Assembly: GCA_020720765.1 (NCBI GenBank)
Contig: DYOB01000006.1
Location: 1-60,544, forward strand
Direction of reading: 5' to 3'
Source of the DNA: Borreliella garinii
GTDB lineage: Bacteria > Spirochaetota > Spirochaetia > JABEVK01
Length of the DNA: 60,544 nt
Below are positions 9,457 to 19,801 of the stretch, in pieces. The notes beneath the pieces are model-generated. The model saw only the letters and a program-made list of their open reading frames with translations. It made no database searches and was not told the origin of the DNA. Made by a program: the position numbers and the translations under genes. The first letter of the stretch is position 1. The number at the start of each line of letters is the position of its first letter.

Positions 9457-10710
9457 CTATTTCATAAGGTTGATAACGGCTTCGGCATTTTCCTTGTAGT
9501 CTGCAGGATTTTCCTCTATGGCCTTTTGAAGAAGTGCGGTGGCCTCTTCATACTGTCTCAGGTAGAAGGCATTCAACCCTAAAGCATAAGGAATAAGACC
9601 TGGAGGTGGTGAAAGAGCAAGAGCTGCCTGGTAGTGGCCAAGCGCCTCGTCGTATTTGCTTTCAGAATAAGCGGTGAGACCCAGGTAGTAATGGGGTCGG
9701 AAGTCGGTAGGACGGATGGTGAGTCCCTGTTGGAAAAAAGTTTTAGCCCCTTCCCAGTCGCCGGCCCGGTAGCGTTCTATACCGCTTTCCATATAACTTG
9801 AAAATCCCTGAAGGGCGTTGACATGGTTCATCATGTCGGTAGTCACATCAGCCAATGACTTTGTACTCATAATGCGGTTTAATACCGACTGGGAGTTGTT
9901 TGCTAAGGTCTCCGAGGGTGAGATGCTCATAACGACGTTTGCCTGGAGCCTCACGTAGGTGGTATTCGCAGAATTGCTTAAAAAGTGAGCTGCTGCCCAG
10001 GAAAGATAATCTTGTTCCGGGGTGCTTCTTTCATCGGGGATACTGAAAAGAACCCTAAGGTCGGGTGCCCCCTTCCTCAGCTCATTTTTTGTGGCCTCCA
10101 GAAAAGTGAGATTTCCAGAATCATCTACGGTCTGGGTTTCAGGGTTCCATTTGAGATCCCAGAATAAGTACGCGTAACCGTTACGGACCCAAACCGGGGG
10201 ATTTGGAACAAAACTCCATAAAAACTGGATAAAACCCTGGAAAGAAAGTGAATTGAACCAATTGTCTCCATTCCCCCAAGCCACAAGCTCGTTACGGGAA
10301 CTGTCGCGCCAACTCAGGTACACGAAATCATTCCTCGTACCTGTCACCTTTCCATTAAGATATGAATCAAATGACTCTTTATCCGCAAACCAGCGGATCT
10401 TGAGTGGCTGGGTCAGCGAGCCCTTGTCGAACTGAAAGTAGACGTTGTATTTCTCGAAGAGTACTTCTGCCATCTTCAGGATTACCTTGGCGTGTTCTTC
10501 GCTGATCTCGCTCTCTACAACGTGGATGGGACCGGAAGCCTGGAAAAAATTCGAAGCAACTCCTGTAGCCACGGGGGTTGCGACGGGTGCATCCTGGGTG
10601 GCCATCGGGGTAGCCGGTTCGGCCGGTACCGTAGGTGTTGCTGTTTCCTGGGCTGAATTGAACCCAATGAATACCATGGCGATGAAAAATAAATTCACGA
10701 ATCTCTTCAT
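9457..10710 (-). CDS. Secreted TPR-containing protein
   Basis: N-terminal signal; C-terminal TPR-like repeats (HYYLGLTAYSESKYDEALGHYQAALAL). Confidence 0.65.
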   Translation of the reverse strand: MKRFVNLFFIAMVFIGFNSAQETATPTVPAEPATPMATQDAPVATPVATGVASNFFQASGPIHVVESEISEEHAKVILKMAEVLFEKYNVYFQFDKGSLTQPLKIRWFADKESFDSYLNGKVTGTRNDFVYLSWRDSSRNELVAWGNGDNWFNSLSFQGFIQFLWSFVPNPPVWVRNGYAYLFWDLKWNPETQTVDDSGNLTFLEATKNELRKGAPDLRVLFSIPDERSTPEQDYLSWAAAHFLSNSANTTYVRLQANVVMSISPSETLANNSQSVLNRIMSTKSLADVTTDMMNHVNALQGFSSYMESGIERYRAGDWEGAKTFFQQGLTIRPTDFRPHYYLGLTAYSESKYDEALGHYQAALALSPPPGLIPYALGLNAFYLRQYEEATALLQKAIEENPADYKENAEAVINLMK

Positions 10711-10720
10711 TCTTTACTCC

Positions 10721-11581
10721 TTATTTGAGTTTACAAATTTGAATACAAATTTCGTCAAGCTGTATTCCTGTGTACCGTTCAATCATCTCAAAAATATATT
10801 TTTGAAGATTTTGAACTTCTCCACTTAATTGTAACCCGAAGTGGGCTCCCAGGAAAAGCTGAATTCGGTATTTTTTTTTATTTTTTTTAACAAAACAGCG
10901 CTCGACAGTGAAATTCGGGTTAAATTCATCGACACAATGGAGGATAAGCTGCCTTAGAGCTGTTTCACTAATTGTTAAACCGCCGTGGGCAAGGAAGGCC
11001 GGCCTCACTACGGACTTATAAAAAGACTTGGGTTTAAGGATGGAAAAAAAGCCCCTTTTAAGAATAACCTTAATACTGTCTAAAAAAAGGGAAGCGTAAT
11101 TCTTTTGAAGTTCGAGAGCTGGAACCGGGATAACATGCCTGCCTTTCATCCTGTCGTCCAAGGCCGTTTGAATTTCAGTCTCGGAAGCATAATCCTCGAT
11201 GCGGAGAATTCTTTCGGGGTAGGGGACATCGAGCCGCTTGGTCACGATTCGGATCATCTTTTCTGAGGTACCCAAAATAAGGAGTCTACGTATTTTTTCT
11301 TCAGATATTTTATGCCGCATCTCCGCTAAGTGTGCGGGGTCGTGAAATACCGCTGTTCTTACAGCATCGAGAAACAACCTTTCGTTTTTAGCACTTTTAC
11401 CCGCAATGATAGCATTCCCTTTAATGAGAAGGCCATCGTCGATGATATAAGAAATTTTAAATTTATCAGCAATGAGTTTCGCTCTGAAGCTCTTACCCGA
11501 ACCGCTTTTCCCGATTAAAGCAAAAACGGTAAGTCCACGGATTCGCCACAAGGCCCCCTGGAAGATGCTAGGTCTGGTCAT
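10721..11581 (-). CDS. P-loop NTPase with C-terminal Asp23/Gls24-like domain
   Basis: ALIGKSGSGKSFRAKLIA Walker A; C-terminus GLTISETALRQLILHCVDEF...GLQLSGEVQNLQKYIFEMIERYTGIQLDEICIQI resembles Asp23. Confidence 0.65.
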   Translation of the reverse strand: MTRPSIFQGALWRIRGLTVFALIGKSGSGKSFRAKLIADKFKISYIIDDGLLIKGNAIIAGKSAKNERLFLDAVRTAVFHDPAHLAEMRHKISEEKIRRLLILGTSEKMIRIVTKRLDVPYPERILRIEDYASETEIQTALDDRMKGRHVIPVPALELQKNYASLFLDSIKVILKRGFFSILKPKSFYKSVVRPAFLAHGGLTISETALRQLILHCVDEFNPNFTVERCFVKKNKKKYRIQLFLGAHFGLQLSGEVQNLQKYIFEMIERYTGIQLDEICIQICKLK

Positions 11582-12552
11582 TCTTGTTCCCGTTTGAGAA
11601 TTTCCTTTAGCCGATCAGGTGTCAGCCCGAGGGCCTCGTAAAGGGTTCTTACACTGGGTTGGGGCATTGGTGCAATAAGCGGGATAGGACCTAAAAGACT
11701 TCCCCCGTCCTCGTGGGGAAAAACTAGTTTGAAGGCGTGAAGGACAAATCCCCCGGATAGCTGGCCCCCTCCGTATCGGCTGTCGCCTGCGAGGGGGAAG
11801 CCTAGGGTCTGGGCGTGGACGCGAATCTGGTGGGTCCTGCCTGTTTCCAGGGTGCAGACGGCAAGTGTCATCCCCCTTTCGGACAATAAGGGTTTGAAAT
11901 GGGTCACCGCAGGGCGGCCTTGGGGATCGATCTTCACCATTCCGGTTTCCGGGTCCTTGGAGAGAGGTTCCCTGCAAGTCTGTTTTCTATCAAGTTTTCC
12001 CTTCAGCAGGGCCAAATATTGTTTCCCTATCTTTCCAGCCTTGAGCAGCGAGCTGAATATCCGCGCACCGTCCAGGCTCCGGGAGAAAACAACAAGTCCC
12101 GAAGTATTTTGATCGAGCCGATGCAAGGGGCCGGGCTGGAAACTCAGGCTGTTGGATGGGTAGGCGGATTTCACCATGATATCCAGACTCGAAGGACCGT
12201 GGACAAGAAGACCGCGTGGTTTGTTAAAAGCCATAATGCGGTCATTTTCCCACACAATAAGGTCCTTTAAACTTCCGCCATCCCATCGGCGTGGCTTTTT
12301 CTTCATAGTTCGCTTTCTTTCGGGGCCTACGTGTCCGCGTAAAAAGAGAGGCGAGTAGACCGAAAGTTCATCCCCGGCTTTTGGTCTCGATGTGGAAACC
12401 GTCTTCTTATGATTGATTCTTACATCTCCGGACCGGATGGCCTTCTGGATTTCTCCGAGGCTCAGGCTGGGAAGCAGTTTTCTGCATATGGCATCCAAAC
12501 GTTTTTCGTTGTCATCCTTGTGAACCGGAAGAACCTTGTATCGTTCAGTCAT
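11578..12552 (-). CDS. RluA-family pseudouridine synthase with S4 domain
   Basis: PLHRLDQNTSGLVVFSRS and GRTHQIRVHAQTLGFPLAGDSRYGG. Confidence 0.93.
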   Translation of the reverse strand: MTERYKVLPVHKDDNEKRLDAICRKLLPSLSLGEIQKAIRSGDVRINHKKTVSTSRPKAGDELSVYSPLFLRGHVGPERKRTMKKKPRRWDGGSLKDLIVWENDRIMAFNKPRGLLVHGPSSLDIMVKSAYPSNSLSFQPGPLHRLDQNTSGLVVFSRSLDGARIFSSLLKAGKIGKQYLALLKGKLDRKQTCREPLSKDPETGMVKIDPQGRPAVTHFKPLLSERGMTLAVCTLETGRTHQIRVHAQTLGFPLAGDSRYGGGQLSGGFVLHAFKLVFPHEDGGSLLGPIPLIAPMPQPSVRTLYEALGLTPDRLKEILKREQE

Positions 12553-13424
12553 TCAGCCAACTGGTCGCGGATGTCTTTTGTGATCTGGTTAAGGTTACCG
12601 CTGATTTCCTTTAAGTCCGTGAGGATGGATTCGATGCTCCTGGCAGTTTGCGGGTTTCCCATAAGCGATACCACGGAATCCTGCCTATTGAGGGTCCTTC
12701 CCGCAGTTTCGATTTCCTTTGCCGCGCCGCCTACGGATTCAAGGGCGGCTAAACTTTTCTGCGCCTGATCGACAAGGGTGGTAATACTTGTATTGAGATT
12801 GTTGGAAATGCGGACGATCTCCCTCTCTAAAGTCACCGCCGTTCTATCCAAAGTTGCCGCTGTTTCACCAATGCGGGAAAGCCCCTGGGTCAATGTCTCG
12901 ATGTTTTGCACGGTCCGGGCTATGGATTCCTGGTTCTGTTCCACAAGATTTCCTAAAAGAATGGTGGTTCTGCTCACCTCTTTCAGCACATCCTCGCCGC
13001 TGGAAGCGATGGAAGCGAGGTCAAAACTCGGTTTTCCGGGAATAACCGATAGTTCCTGGTAGGAGGCTGCCAGGGGGTCTCCGGGAAAAACATCGATAAA
13101 CTGGTCACCGAGAAGTCCCCCTGTAACTATGCTGATCTGGTCCGAGGTTCTGATAATATTGCCAGGAAATAGCCTGATAAGCAAAAGCACTGTCCGCTGG
13201 GTTATAGGGTTGATCTTAACCTCGATGACACTCCCCACCTTGACACCCGATTTCCGTACTGGCGAACCTGTTACTATTGTTCCGATCGAGTCGAATTCGA
13301 GGTAATAACTTGTCCCGGTGTTGAAAAAATCGACACGGAAGATCATCGAGTAGAGAAGAGTGACTATGAAGACGCTTATCAAAACAAAAACAACGGTTTT
13401 AACTGTTTGTGTAGCCTTGCTCAC
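12549..13424 (-). CDS. mlaD: MlaD/MCE-family lipid transport protein
   Basis: MCE domain (VRKSGVKVGSVIEVKI...GLLGDQFIDV); GTG start at 13424. Confidence 0.85.
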   Translation of the reverse strand: MSKATQTVKTVVFVLISVFIVTLLYSMIFRVDFFNTGTSYYLEFDSIGTIVTGSPVRKSGVKVGSVIEVKINPITQRTVLLLIRLFPGNIIRTSDQISIVTGGLLGDQFIDVFPGDPLAASYQELSVIPGKPSFDLASIASSGEDVLKEVSRTTILLGNLVEQNQESIARTVQNIETLTQGLSRIGETAATLDRTAVTLEREIVRISNNLNTSITTLVDQAQKSLAALESVGGAAKEIETAGRTLNRQDSVVSLMGNPQTARSIESILTDLKEISGNLNQITKDIRDQLAE

Positions 13425-14157
13425 GGTGGATCCTCTCTCGGTTGGCGATAAAATTCTGATAAATCGGGGAGTTGGTCTTAAAGGCCTCGTCCCGGGTTTC
13501 CTTATACAATATTTTCCCCTCATCTAGAAGTGCTACATCCCCGCCTAAAAAGCGCACCAGTTCTATGTCATGGGTCACAACAAGTGTGGTTATATTCAGC
13601 TTTTCTTTGAGTTGGCGTATGAGTATCTCAACAATTGCGCTCGAAGTCGGGTCCAGTCCGGTGGTAGGCTCGTCGTAAAAAATATAACTCGGTTCGAGCA
13701 TGATCGTCCTTGCGAGGGCTACCTTCCGGCGCATTCCACCAGAAAGATCCTTGGGCATAAGGTGGAGGCTGTCCGCGATTCCCACAAGTTCGGCGTATTC
13801 CTGGACCTTTTTTTTAATCTGGGCCACCGGTGCTTTTTTATGATAAGCCACCGGAAACGCTATGTTTTCCGCAACACTCATACTGTCGAAAAGTGCGCCG
13901 TTTTGAAGAAGCATACCGATATGGGCTGTCATTTCCTTTCTCTGCGCCTTACCCGAGGACAGAAATTCCTTTCCATCGATGAAAATACGCCCGCTTACAG
14001 GATTGAGAAGACCGAGGACACACTTGAGGAGTACGGATTTCCCTATTCCGCTTTTTCCCAGGATCATGGTCGTCATTCCCTCTTTTATCTCAAGACTCAG
14101 GCCCTTGAGAACCTCTTTCGCCCCGAACTTGACCCAGAGGTCTTCTACGACAATCAT
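13399..14157 (-). CDS. mlaF: MlaF-type ABC transporter ATPase
   Basis: ILGKSGIGKSVLLKC, LSGGMRRKVALARTIMLEPSYIFYDEPTTGLDP. Confidence 0.9.
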   Translation of the reverse strand: MIVVEDLWVKFGAKEVLKGLSLEIKEGMTTMILGKSGIGKSVLLKCVLGLLNPVSGRIFIDGKEFLSSGKAQRKEMTAHIGMLLQNGALFDSMSVAENIAFPVAYHKKAPVAQIKKKVQEYAELVGIADSLHLMPKDLSGGMRRKVALARTIMLEPSYIFYDEPTTGLDPTSSAIVEILIRQLKEKLNITTLVVTHDIELVRFLGGDVALLDEGKILYKETRDEAFKTNSPIYQNFIANRERIHREQGYTNS

Positions 14158-14930
14158 CCTGGTGATCCCATGGAGATCTGGGTGGAGGCCATCCCTATGG
14201 CAAGGTCGATCAGAAGTAAAGAAAAAATATTGATCACCATGCTTTTTGTGGTAATCCGTCCGAGTTCAGCGGCACCGTCGCACGAATAAAAACCCAAACC
14301 CACAGCATTCAACGAAACAACAAAACCTATGATAAGGGATCTTAAAAGCGAGTTGGTAAGAATATCCCCCCCGATGTAATTGAAGGCGTTGAGAAAAAAC
14401 TGCTGGAAGCTGATATCCCAGAACACGTCGGATAGAACCCAGCTGGAAAGTATCGCAATACCGAAACTAAACCCTGTGAGGATGGGTAGGGCTATCATGC
14501 TGGCTATTACTCTGGGAATGACAAGGAAGGAATAAGGCTCGACATCCATGATTTTCAGGGCCGAAAGCTGTTCACTCATCTGCATGGAGCCTATTTCCAC
14601 CGTGAAAGCAGTTCCAATACGGCTAGCGTAAAGAACTCCCGTCATCAGAACCGAAAATTCCCGTAAGACAGCATAAACAGTGATGGTCCCTATCCAGCGG
14701 TAACCCCCGAACTGTTCTCCATAAAATCCTCCAAGCCACATCACGAATATCCCCTGGACGACGCTGCCCCAAAAGACAGTAACCCAGCCGTCGTTGATGA
14801 TCTGGCGGAATTGAATCAGGATGAGCTTAAAAGGAAAAATCCCTTTGTAGAGCCAATAAAAAAAATCCTTGTAAGCGGAGAAAATGGTTTCGAGGGCGAG
14901 GTTCCATTCGCTTTTGACTTTTAGCAACAA
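14154..14930 (-). CDS. mlaE: MlaE-type ABC transporter permease
   Basis: GTITVYAVLREFSVLMTGVLYASRIGTAFTVEIGSMQMSEQLSALKIMDVEP. Confidence 0.9.
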   Translation of the reverse strand: MLLKVKSEWNLALETIFSAYKDFFYWLYKGIFPFKLILIQFRQIINDGWVTVFWGSVVQGIFVMWLGGFYGEQFGGYRWIGTITVYAVLREFSVLMTGVLYASRIGTAFTVEIGSMQMSEQLSALKIMDVEPYSFLVIPRVIASMIALPILTGFSFGIAILSSWVLSDVFWDISFQQFFLNAFNYIGGDILTNSLLRSLIIGFVVSLNAVGLGFYSCDGAAELGRITTKSMVINIFSLLLIDLAIGMASTQISMGSPG

Positions 14931-15040
14931 AGGTTAAACTCCATGCCCTAGGATATTCTTTGATTGCCATACCGTCAATAAAGCCTTCCGCCGTTCTCCA
15001 TACCTTGACAAAACGCCTCTAAGGAAGGAAACTATCATAA

Positions 15041-15520
15041 ATGTACCTCACTCTGACTCAGTCTTTTGCCGAATTCTTTTCTCAACCCGTCGTACTTTCG
15101 GGAATATCGGCATGGTTTATAGCCCAATTTATCAAGTCGCTTATATCCATTCTAAAGTATAACCAGAAGTTCGGCAAAGGTTTGCTGGTCACTATGTTAT
15201 GGTCCACAGGAGGCATGCCTTCCAGCCATACGGCTGTGGTTTCGGCTTTGACAACTGCTATTGGATTTACAGAGGGTGTCCTTAACCCCATTTTTACTGT
15301 TAGCCTCTTTTTCTCCTTTTTGGCTATTAGGGATTCTTTAGGCGTCAGACGTGCTGCGGGACTCCAGGCCAGGGTGCTGAATCAGATTATTTCAGATCTC
15401 AACCATAAACACGGATTGAACTACAAACAGGTGAAAGAAATTAACGGACATAAAGCGGCCGAGGTCATCGTCGGAATTCTTCTGGGGTTTTTCCTGGGAA
15501 CAGCTTTTTCTAACCTTTAA
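15041..15520 (+). CDS. Divergent PAP2 / DUF212 family membrane protein
   Basis: LWSTGGMPSSHTAVVSALTTAIGF; GHKAAEVIVGILLGF. Confidence 0.85.
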   Translation: MYLTLTQSFAEFFSQPVVLSGISAWFIAQFIKSLISILKYNQKFGKGLLVTMLWSTGGMPSSHTAVVSALTTAIGFTEGVLNPIFTVSLFFSFLAIRDSLGVRRAAGLQARVLNQIISDLNHKHGLNYKQVKEINGHKAAEVIVGILLGFFLGTAFSNL

Positions 15521-15533
15521 CAAGGAGTTTTTT

Positions 15534-16997
15534 TTGAGACCGTCCCCGTTTTCACGGCTCCTTGTCCTCTCTGGGCTTTTGTTCTTCTCTATGCAAGCCA
15601 ATTCTTGGGAAGGATATAAAACGATTTACCTACAAACCCAGGCCGACGAGGAAAAACTATTCCTTCTCCTTGAAGGAGGAAATTTTACAGGCGTGCTCAG
15701 TTACTCTTCGACCCTTGTCTCATTCCAAGATTTTTCCTCACTTGAAAAGATTTCCCTAAAAGATCTTCCCAAAAGGTTATACCCCACGGACCCCAGGTAC
15801 GACCCTTTTATGAAATCCCTCGACAAACTCTTTCTTTCGCCGCTTGGCGGCCGCTGGGTCTATATTCCTCAAGAAATCTGGGACAAAGGGTTTTCAAATG
15901 AGCTCAACAAGAGCGGAATCGGTTGGCTGGAACCCGGGACACCGTCTGGCTCTGTGAAAAATCAAGGAAACCCCATCCAGGCGCTTCTTTTTCTTCTTTT
16001 TTGCTTTCTTCTCAATAAAGATGTAAAAAGTGTTCTTTTTCCGATTGTGGCTATAACAAGTTTTCTAGGAGGAGTTGCCGTGTTTTTCATCGGGATTCTC
16101 GCAATCCCGGTAGCGGCAGCTGTTATTTTTTACTGGAAATGGCAGTTGGGTCATGACAGGGAATCATGGGAGAGGAGGGCATCGGGGGATGGCTCTATAG
16201 TACAAATTCAAAGTTTTTCACCATTTTTTCTGCTTGTTTTCTTGTTTCCCTATCTTGGAAAGGATATTCTATATTTTTTATCGGGCATTACTGCTGGATT
16301 TCTACATTATTTGACTACATGGATAGTCGTGAAAATCTATCACGGGTATTGGGACCATATCCTTAAAAACCTTGAACACAGAATTTTTATACCCCACTCA
16401 TTGAAAAAGAAGAAAAAATCCTTTCTTTCTTATGCGTTTCTCGCTTTACCTATCCTTACCCTTTTTCCTGCTGTTTTTATTTTCCAGGACAAATCGCAAA
16501 ACCTTACACCTCCTTGGCACCAGGAATTCCTTGAGGACCAGGGTGGTTTGTTGTCTTTCAGAGAGTTATTTAAGGAAGAACAAAGTGAAACCTTACCTGG
16601 CCCCGCCTCCTTTATCGCTCATTCGGCATTTCAGGAAGGCTTCGCTTACGGTGTGACCTTTACAGTTCCTGAAGAAAAACCCTGGACACTCCCTCGCTAC
16701 ACCCGGGTGAACAACCGTCTGGTGGAAGAAGTTATGACAGTGGTCGATTTCGGCCCACAATGGTACTCCAGGCTTAAAAACAGTTTGGGGCCTCAGAGTG
16801 CCGGCAGCCTCCTCCTCTCAAGCCATACACCGTACCGGTTAATTCCAGGAGAAAGCTCAGCTCTGCCCCCCGAGGAAGTACCCCTCCCCTTGGCGGGGAT
16901 CTTTGGGCTTTTTTTCCTAGGCTACTATCTTGATAAAACCAGAACTCTCAACGATAATTCCAATTCTTTCATTCATTCTAAAAGGCAGGCGGCATGA
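15534..16997 (+). CDS. Uncharacterised multi-pass membrane protein upstream of rnfC
   Basis: Signal-like N-terminus and several TM stretches; stop overlaps the rnfC-like start. Confidence 0.6.
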   Translation: MRPSPFSRLLVLSGLLFFSMQANSWEGYKTIYLQTQADEEKLFLLLEGGNFTGVLSYSSTLVSFQDFSSLEKISLKDLPKRLYPTDPRYDPFMKSLDKLFLSPLGGRWVYIPQEIWDKGFSNELNKSGIGWLEPGTPSGSVKNQGNPIQALLFLLFCFLLNKDVKSVLFPIVAITSFLGGVAVFFIGILAIPVAAAVIFYWKWQLGHDRESWERRASGDGSIVQIQSFSPFFLLVFLFPYLGKDILYFLSGITAGFLHYLTTWIVVKIYHGYWDHILKNLEHRIFIPHSLKKKKKSFLSYAFLALPILTLFPAVFIFQDKSQNLTPPWHQEFLEDQGGLLSFRELFKEEQSETLPGPASFIAHSAFQEGFAYGVTFTVPEEKPWTLPRYTRVNNRLVEEVMTVVDFGPQWYSRLKNSLGPQSAGSLLLSSHTPYRLIPGESSALPPEEVPLPLAGIFGLFFLGYYLDKTRTLNDNSNSFIHSKRQAA

Positions 16998-18250
16998 CAC
17001 ATATTCTAGGGAAAAATCGGCTGAAAGTTCGTTCGTTTATAGAAAATACTTTTTCGACAAAAATTCAGAATGCCACCTTACCCGGTATTGCCCTGGTCAC
17101 CCTTGGACTGGATGGAAGCGGTGAAGGAAAATGGTTTGTTCAATCGGGAAGCCTGGTAGAAGAGGAACAAGTGATTGGTGAAGGACCCTTTGGTCCTGTC
17201 CATGCACCCATACCCGGCAGGATAGCCCGGATAACAACCATGAAAACCCCTAAAGGAGCGGATACAGTTATCGCCGGGATCTCGCTTGAGGGTGAATTTA
17301 AACGCACAGGAAAAACCCACGCTGAAAGACGTTGGGAAGAAGAAAACCCCCAGAAGCTCTGGGAAGAAATTTACAAACTGGGTTATGTTTACACCCCCAG
17401 CTCTCTTGAAAAGCCGAGGTTCCTTCCCCCGTTAGGGTCCATAAAACAACTTATTATAAATTGCCTCCAGGCAGAACCCTATCAAAACGGGTATTTTCAT
17501 TTATCCCAGGAGTACCCTGATAAACTTTTCAGAGCCGTCCGTATGATCAAGAAATTTTATAGCCCTCAACGCATTGTTTTTGCAGTCCATAAACACCCGG
17601 AAAATTACACCCGGAAATTTCAGGCTAATTTCGGCACAGGAACAACAGAAACCCAATTTTTTAACATGGATTATCCAAGTGCACATAGTTCTTTTCTTTC
17701 AAAGGACGAATTTTCTACCCTTGTCATTGATCCAGAAAGTCTGCTCTACCTTGAAGAAGCAGTTCTTCTCCGCAGGCCTCAAATAGAAACTTTTATTACC
17801 ATTTCAGGGAGCGGAATAGGAACACCCGGCGTTTACAGAGCCAGGGTAGGGACTCCAGTGAGCCAATTATTAAAAGAAGCGAGTGCGGTTATTCCAAAAA
17901 ACGGCGTCGTAGTACTGGGCGGTCCTTTCCGAGGTGCACAGGTAGAGGGAGACTTCCCTGTTACGAGGTCCACGAGGGTTCTTCTCGTTTTAGCCCCCCA
18001 CGAAGTTCGCTCGGCCCCTGTTTCTGAATGTATTCGATGCGGTTCGTGTGTTGATTACTGTCCGGTAGGAATCAACCCTATCCGACTCAGTGAAGCTATC
18101 ACACGAAACAACCCTTCTGCAGAACTGGAAAGTGAACTTAACCGATGTATCGAATGCGGTATTTGTTCAGCTGTTTGTCCCTCCCGGATCCCTTTGCTGG
18201 CAAATTTTCAAACCGCAAGGATAACCGGACTTGTAAAAACTAAGGAGTAA
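16994..18250 (+). CDS. rnfC: RnfC-like iron-sulfur protein
   Basis: Two [4Fe-4S] motifs CIRCGSCVDYCP and CIECGICSAVCP; RnfC-like barrel region. Confidence 0.8.
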   Translation: MTHILGKNRLKVRSFIENTFSTKIQNATLPGIALVTLGLDGSGEGKWFVQSGSLVEEEQVIGEGPFGPVHAPIPGRIARITTMKTPKGADTVIAGISLEGEFKRTGKTHAERRWEEENPQKLWEEIYKLGYVYTPSSLEKPRFLPPLGSIKQLIINCLQAEPYQNGYFHLSQEYPDKLFRAVRMIKKFYSPQRIVFAVHKHPENYTRKFQANFGTGTTETQFFNMDYPSAHSSFLSKDEFSTLVIDPESLLYLEEAVLLRRPQIETFITISGSGIGTPGVYRARVGTPVSQLLKEASAVIPKNGVVVLGGPFRGAQVEGDFPVTRSTRVLLVLAPHEVRSAPVSECIRCGSCVDYCPVGINPIRLSEAITRNNPSAELESELNRCIECGICSAVCPSRIPLLANFQTARITGLVKTKE

Positions 18251-18252
18251 AG

Positions 18253-19269
18253 ATGAGCTCGTTTTCGATGCCGCCACAGGCTTTTATTTTCCGAACTTCC
18301 AGATCAAGGATTTTAGAGATGCTCTTCGTCCTTACCACCGCTTTTATCTGGAGTTTCTATGATCAATCACGGGTTTATTACCATATAATACTTGCTGCTC
18401 TTCCTTCTCTCAGCGTTATGTTTCTCAAAAAGGCTAGGCAGTCAAGCATTGAAACTATGCTGAAAATCCTGCCTTTTGGCATGCTTTTTTCACTTCTGCT
18501 TCCGGGTGGATTGCCATGGGGAATTGCCGTAGTTTTTGCACTTTTACTAGGTCAGTTAAAATACTGGCGCCCTCGCCTCCCTGTTTTACCCATGATTCTC
18601 GGCCTTCTTATTCTTTCTTGGCCGGCTTTATTTGTAGGACAAATGTCCCCTATCGCCAATGCTTTTCGGGATGCCGATGGTACGACCATCCGGGACACTG
18701 TTCAAGCCTCAGGAGTTCGGGCAAGCCCGGAGGATAAAATCCTTACCGACCAGATTAATAATTTACTTGCCCAGGTAGGTGTCAACATACCAGTCGGATA
18801 TCCGGATATTTTTTTTGGCCGTATGGGTAGTACACTTGCAGATTTCAGCTGGCCATTACTGCTGTTTGGGTTTTTATTTTTACTGGGTCGGGGATATTTA
18901 AGCTGGCAAGCACCCGCTGGATTCCTGCTTTTATTTCTTCCAGGGGTGATTTTACTCGGTGGGTTTTCCATGGGTAAGGGCTTAGGAGAAGGAGACGCTC
19001 TTTTTTTCCTTCTCTCTGGAAGTTTTATGTTACCTCTCCTCTTCGGGCTTAGCGACTATTCGCTTCTACCTCTGGGGGGTTACCCGCGTTTCCTCTTCGG
19101 GCTTTCCGGAGGCTTGCTCGCTTCACTCGGCAGTGCGGTTTATCCCTTAGGCACTCCTTATGCTACCCTCATAATCATTTGGCTTTTACAAAGGGTTTAT
19201 GAAAGAACCCTGGTTTCAGAGGTTTATCATCAGGGCGATTCTATGCTACTCTTATGGAACGGAGTTTGA
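18253..19269 (+). CDS. rnfD: RnfD/NqrB-like membrane subunit
   Basis: FFLLSGSFMLPLLFGLSDYSLLPLGGYPRFLFGLSGGLLASLGSAVYPLGTPYATLI, NqrB/RnfD C-terminal signature. Confidence 0.7.
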   Translation: MSSFSMPPQAFIFRTSRSRILEMLFVLTTAFIWSFYDQSRVYYHIILAALPSLSVMFLKKARQSSIETMLKILPFGMLFSLLLPGGLPWGIAVVFALLLGQLKYWRPRLPVLPMILGLLILSWPALFVGQMSPIANAFRDADGTTIRDTVQASGVRASPEDKILTDQINNLLAQVGVNIPVGYPDIFFGRMGSTLADFSWPLLLFGFLFLLGRGYLSWQAPAGFLLLFLPGVILLGGFSMGKGLGEGDALFFLLSGSFMLPLLFGLSDYSLLPLGGYPRFLFGLSGGLLASLGSAVYPLGTPYATLIIIWLLQRVYERTLVSEVYHQGDSMLLLWNGV

Positions 19270-19270
19270 C

Positions 19271-19801
19271 ATGACAAGCCTTGTTACAATTCTTTTGTAT
19301 TCCCTAGGAGGAAATCTTCTTTTTGCACGGGGAATCGGACTCGAAAACCTTTCTGGGGAAAATACCTTTCCCTTTTTAAAAATTCTTCAAATCGGCATTT
19401 GGATGTTCCTCGTCTCTTTTATTCTCTCCATGACAGGGCTCTTCCTAGGATCAGAACTCGCATGGTTATTACCTTTAATCTTTCCTTTTCTATTGATAAT
19501 GCTTTGGCTTATCGCTTCCGCAATTTGGAAAGTTGAATCTAATTTCCAGAACTTTCTCGTTCATTCTGCCGCTCTTGGTACTGCCTACCTTGCATCTACC
19601 CAAAAAGAATGGACAGAGATGTTTTTGGTGAGTCTCGCAGCCTCTCTGGGATACCTTCTTGCACTTCTCATCATCCGGGAAATACTTCGGTTTGTTCCTG
19701 AAAACTTAAGCCCTGGAAGAAAGATGGCCTTCCTCCTTATGAGTCTTTCACTCGGTTCTATGGGATTTACCCTTTTTGGAATAGGGGCACCGGGATTCTG
19801 A
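19271..19801 (+). CDS. Divergent RnfA/RnfE-like membrane subunit
   Basis: Six-TM-like ~177-aa protein immediately after rnfD-like gene. Confidence 0.5.
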   Translation: MTSLVTILLYSLGGNLLFARGIGLENLSGENTFPFLKILQIGIWMFLVSFILSMTGLFLGSELAWLLPLIFPFLLIMLWLIASAIWKVESNFQNFLVHSAALGTAYLASTQKEWTEMFLVSLAASLGYLLALLIIREILRFVPENLSPGRKMAFLLMSLSLGSMGFTLFGIGAPGF

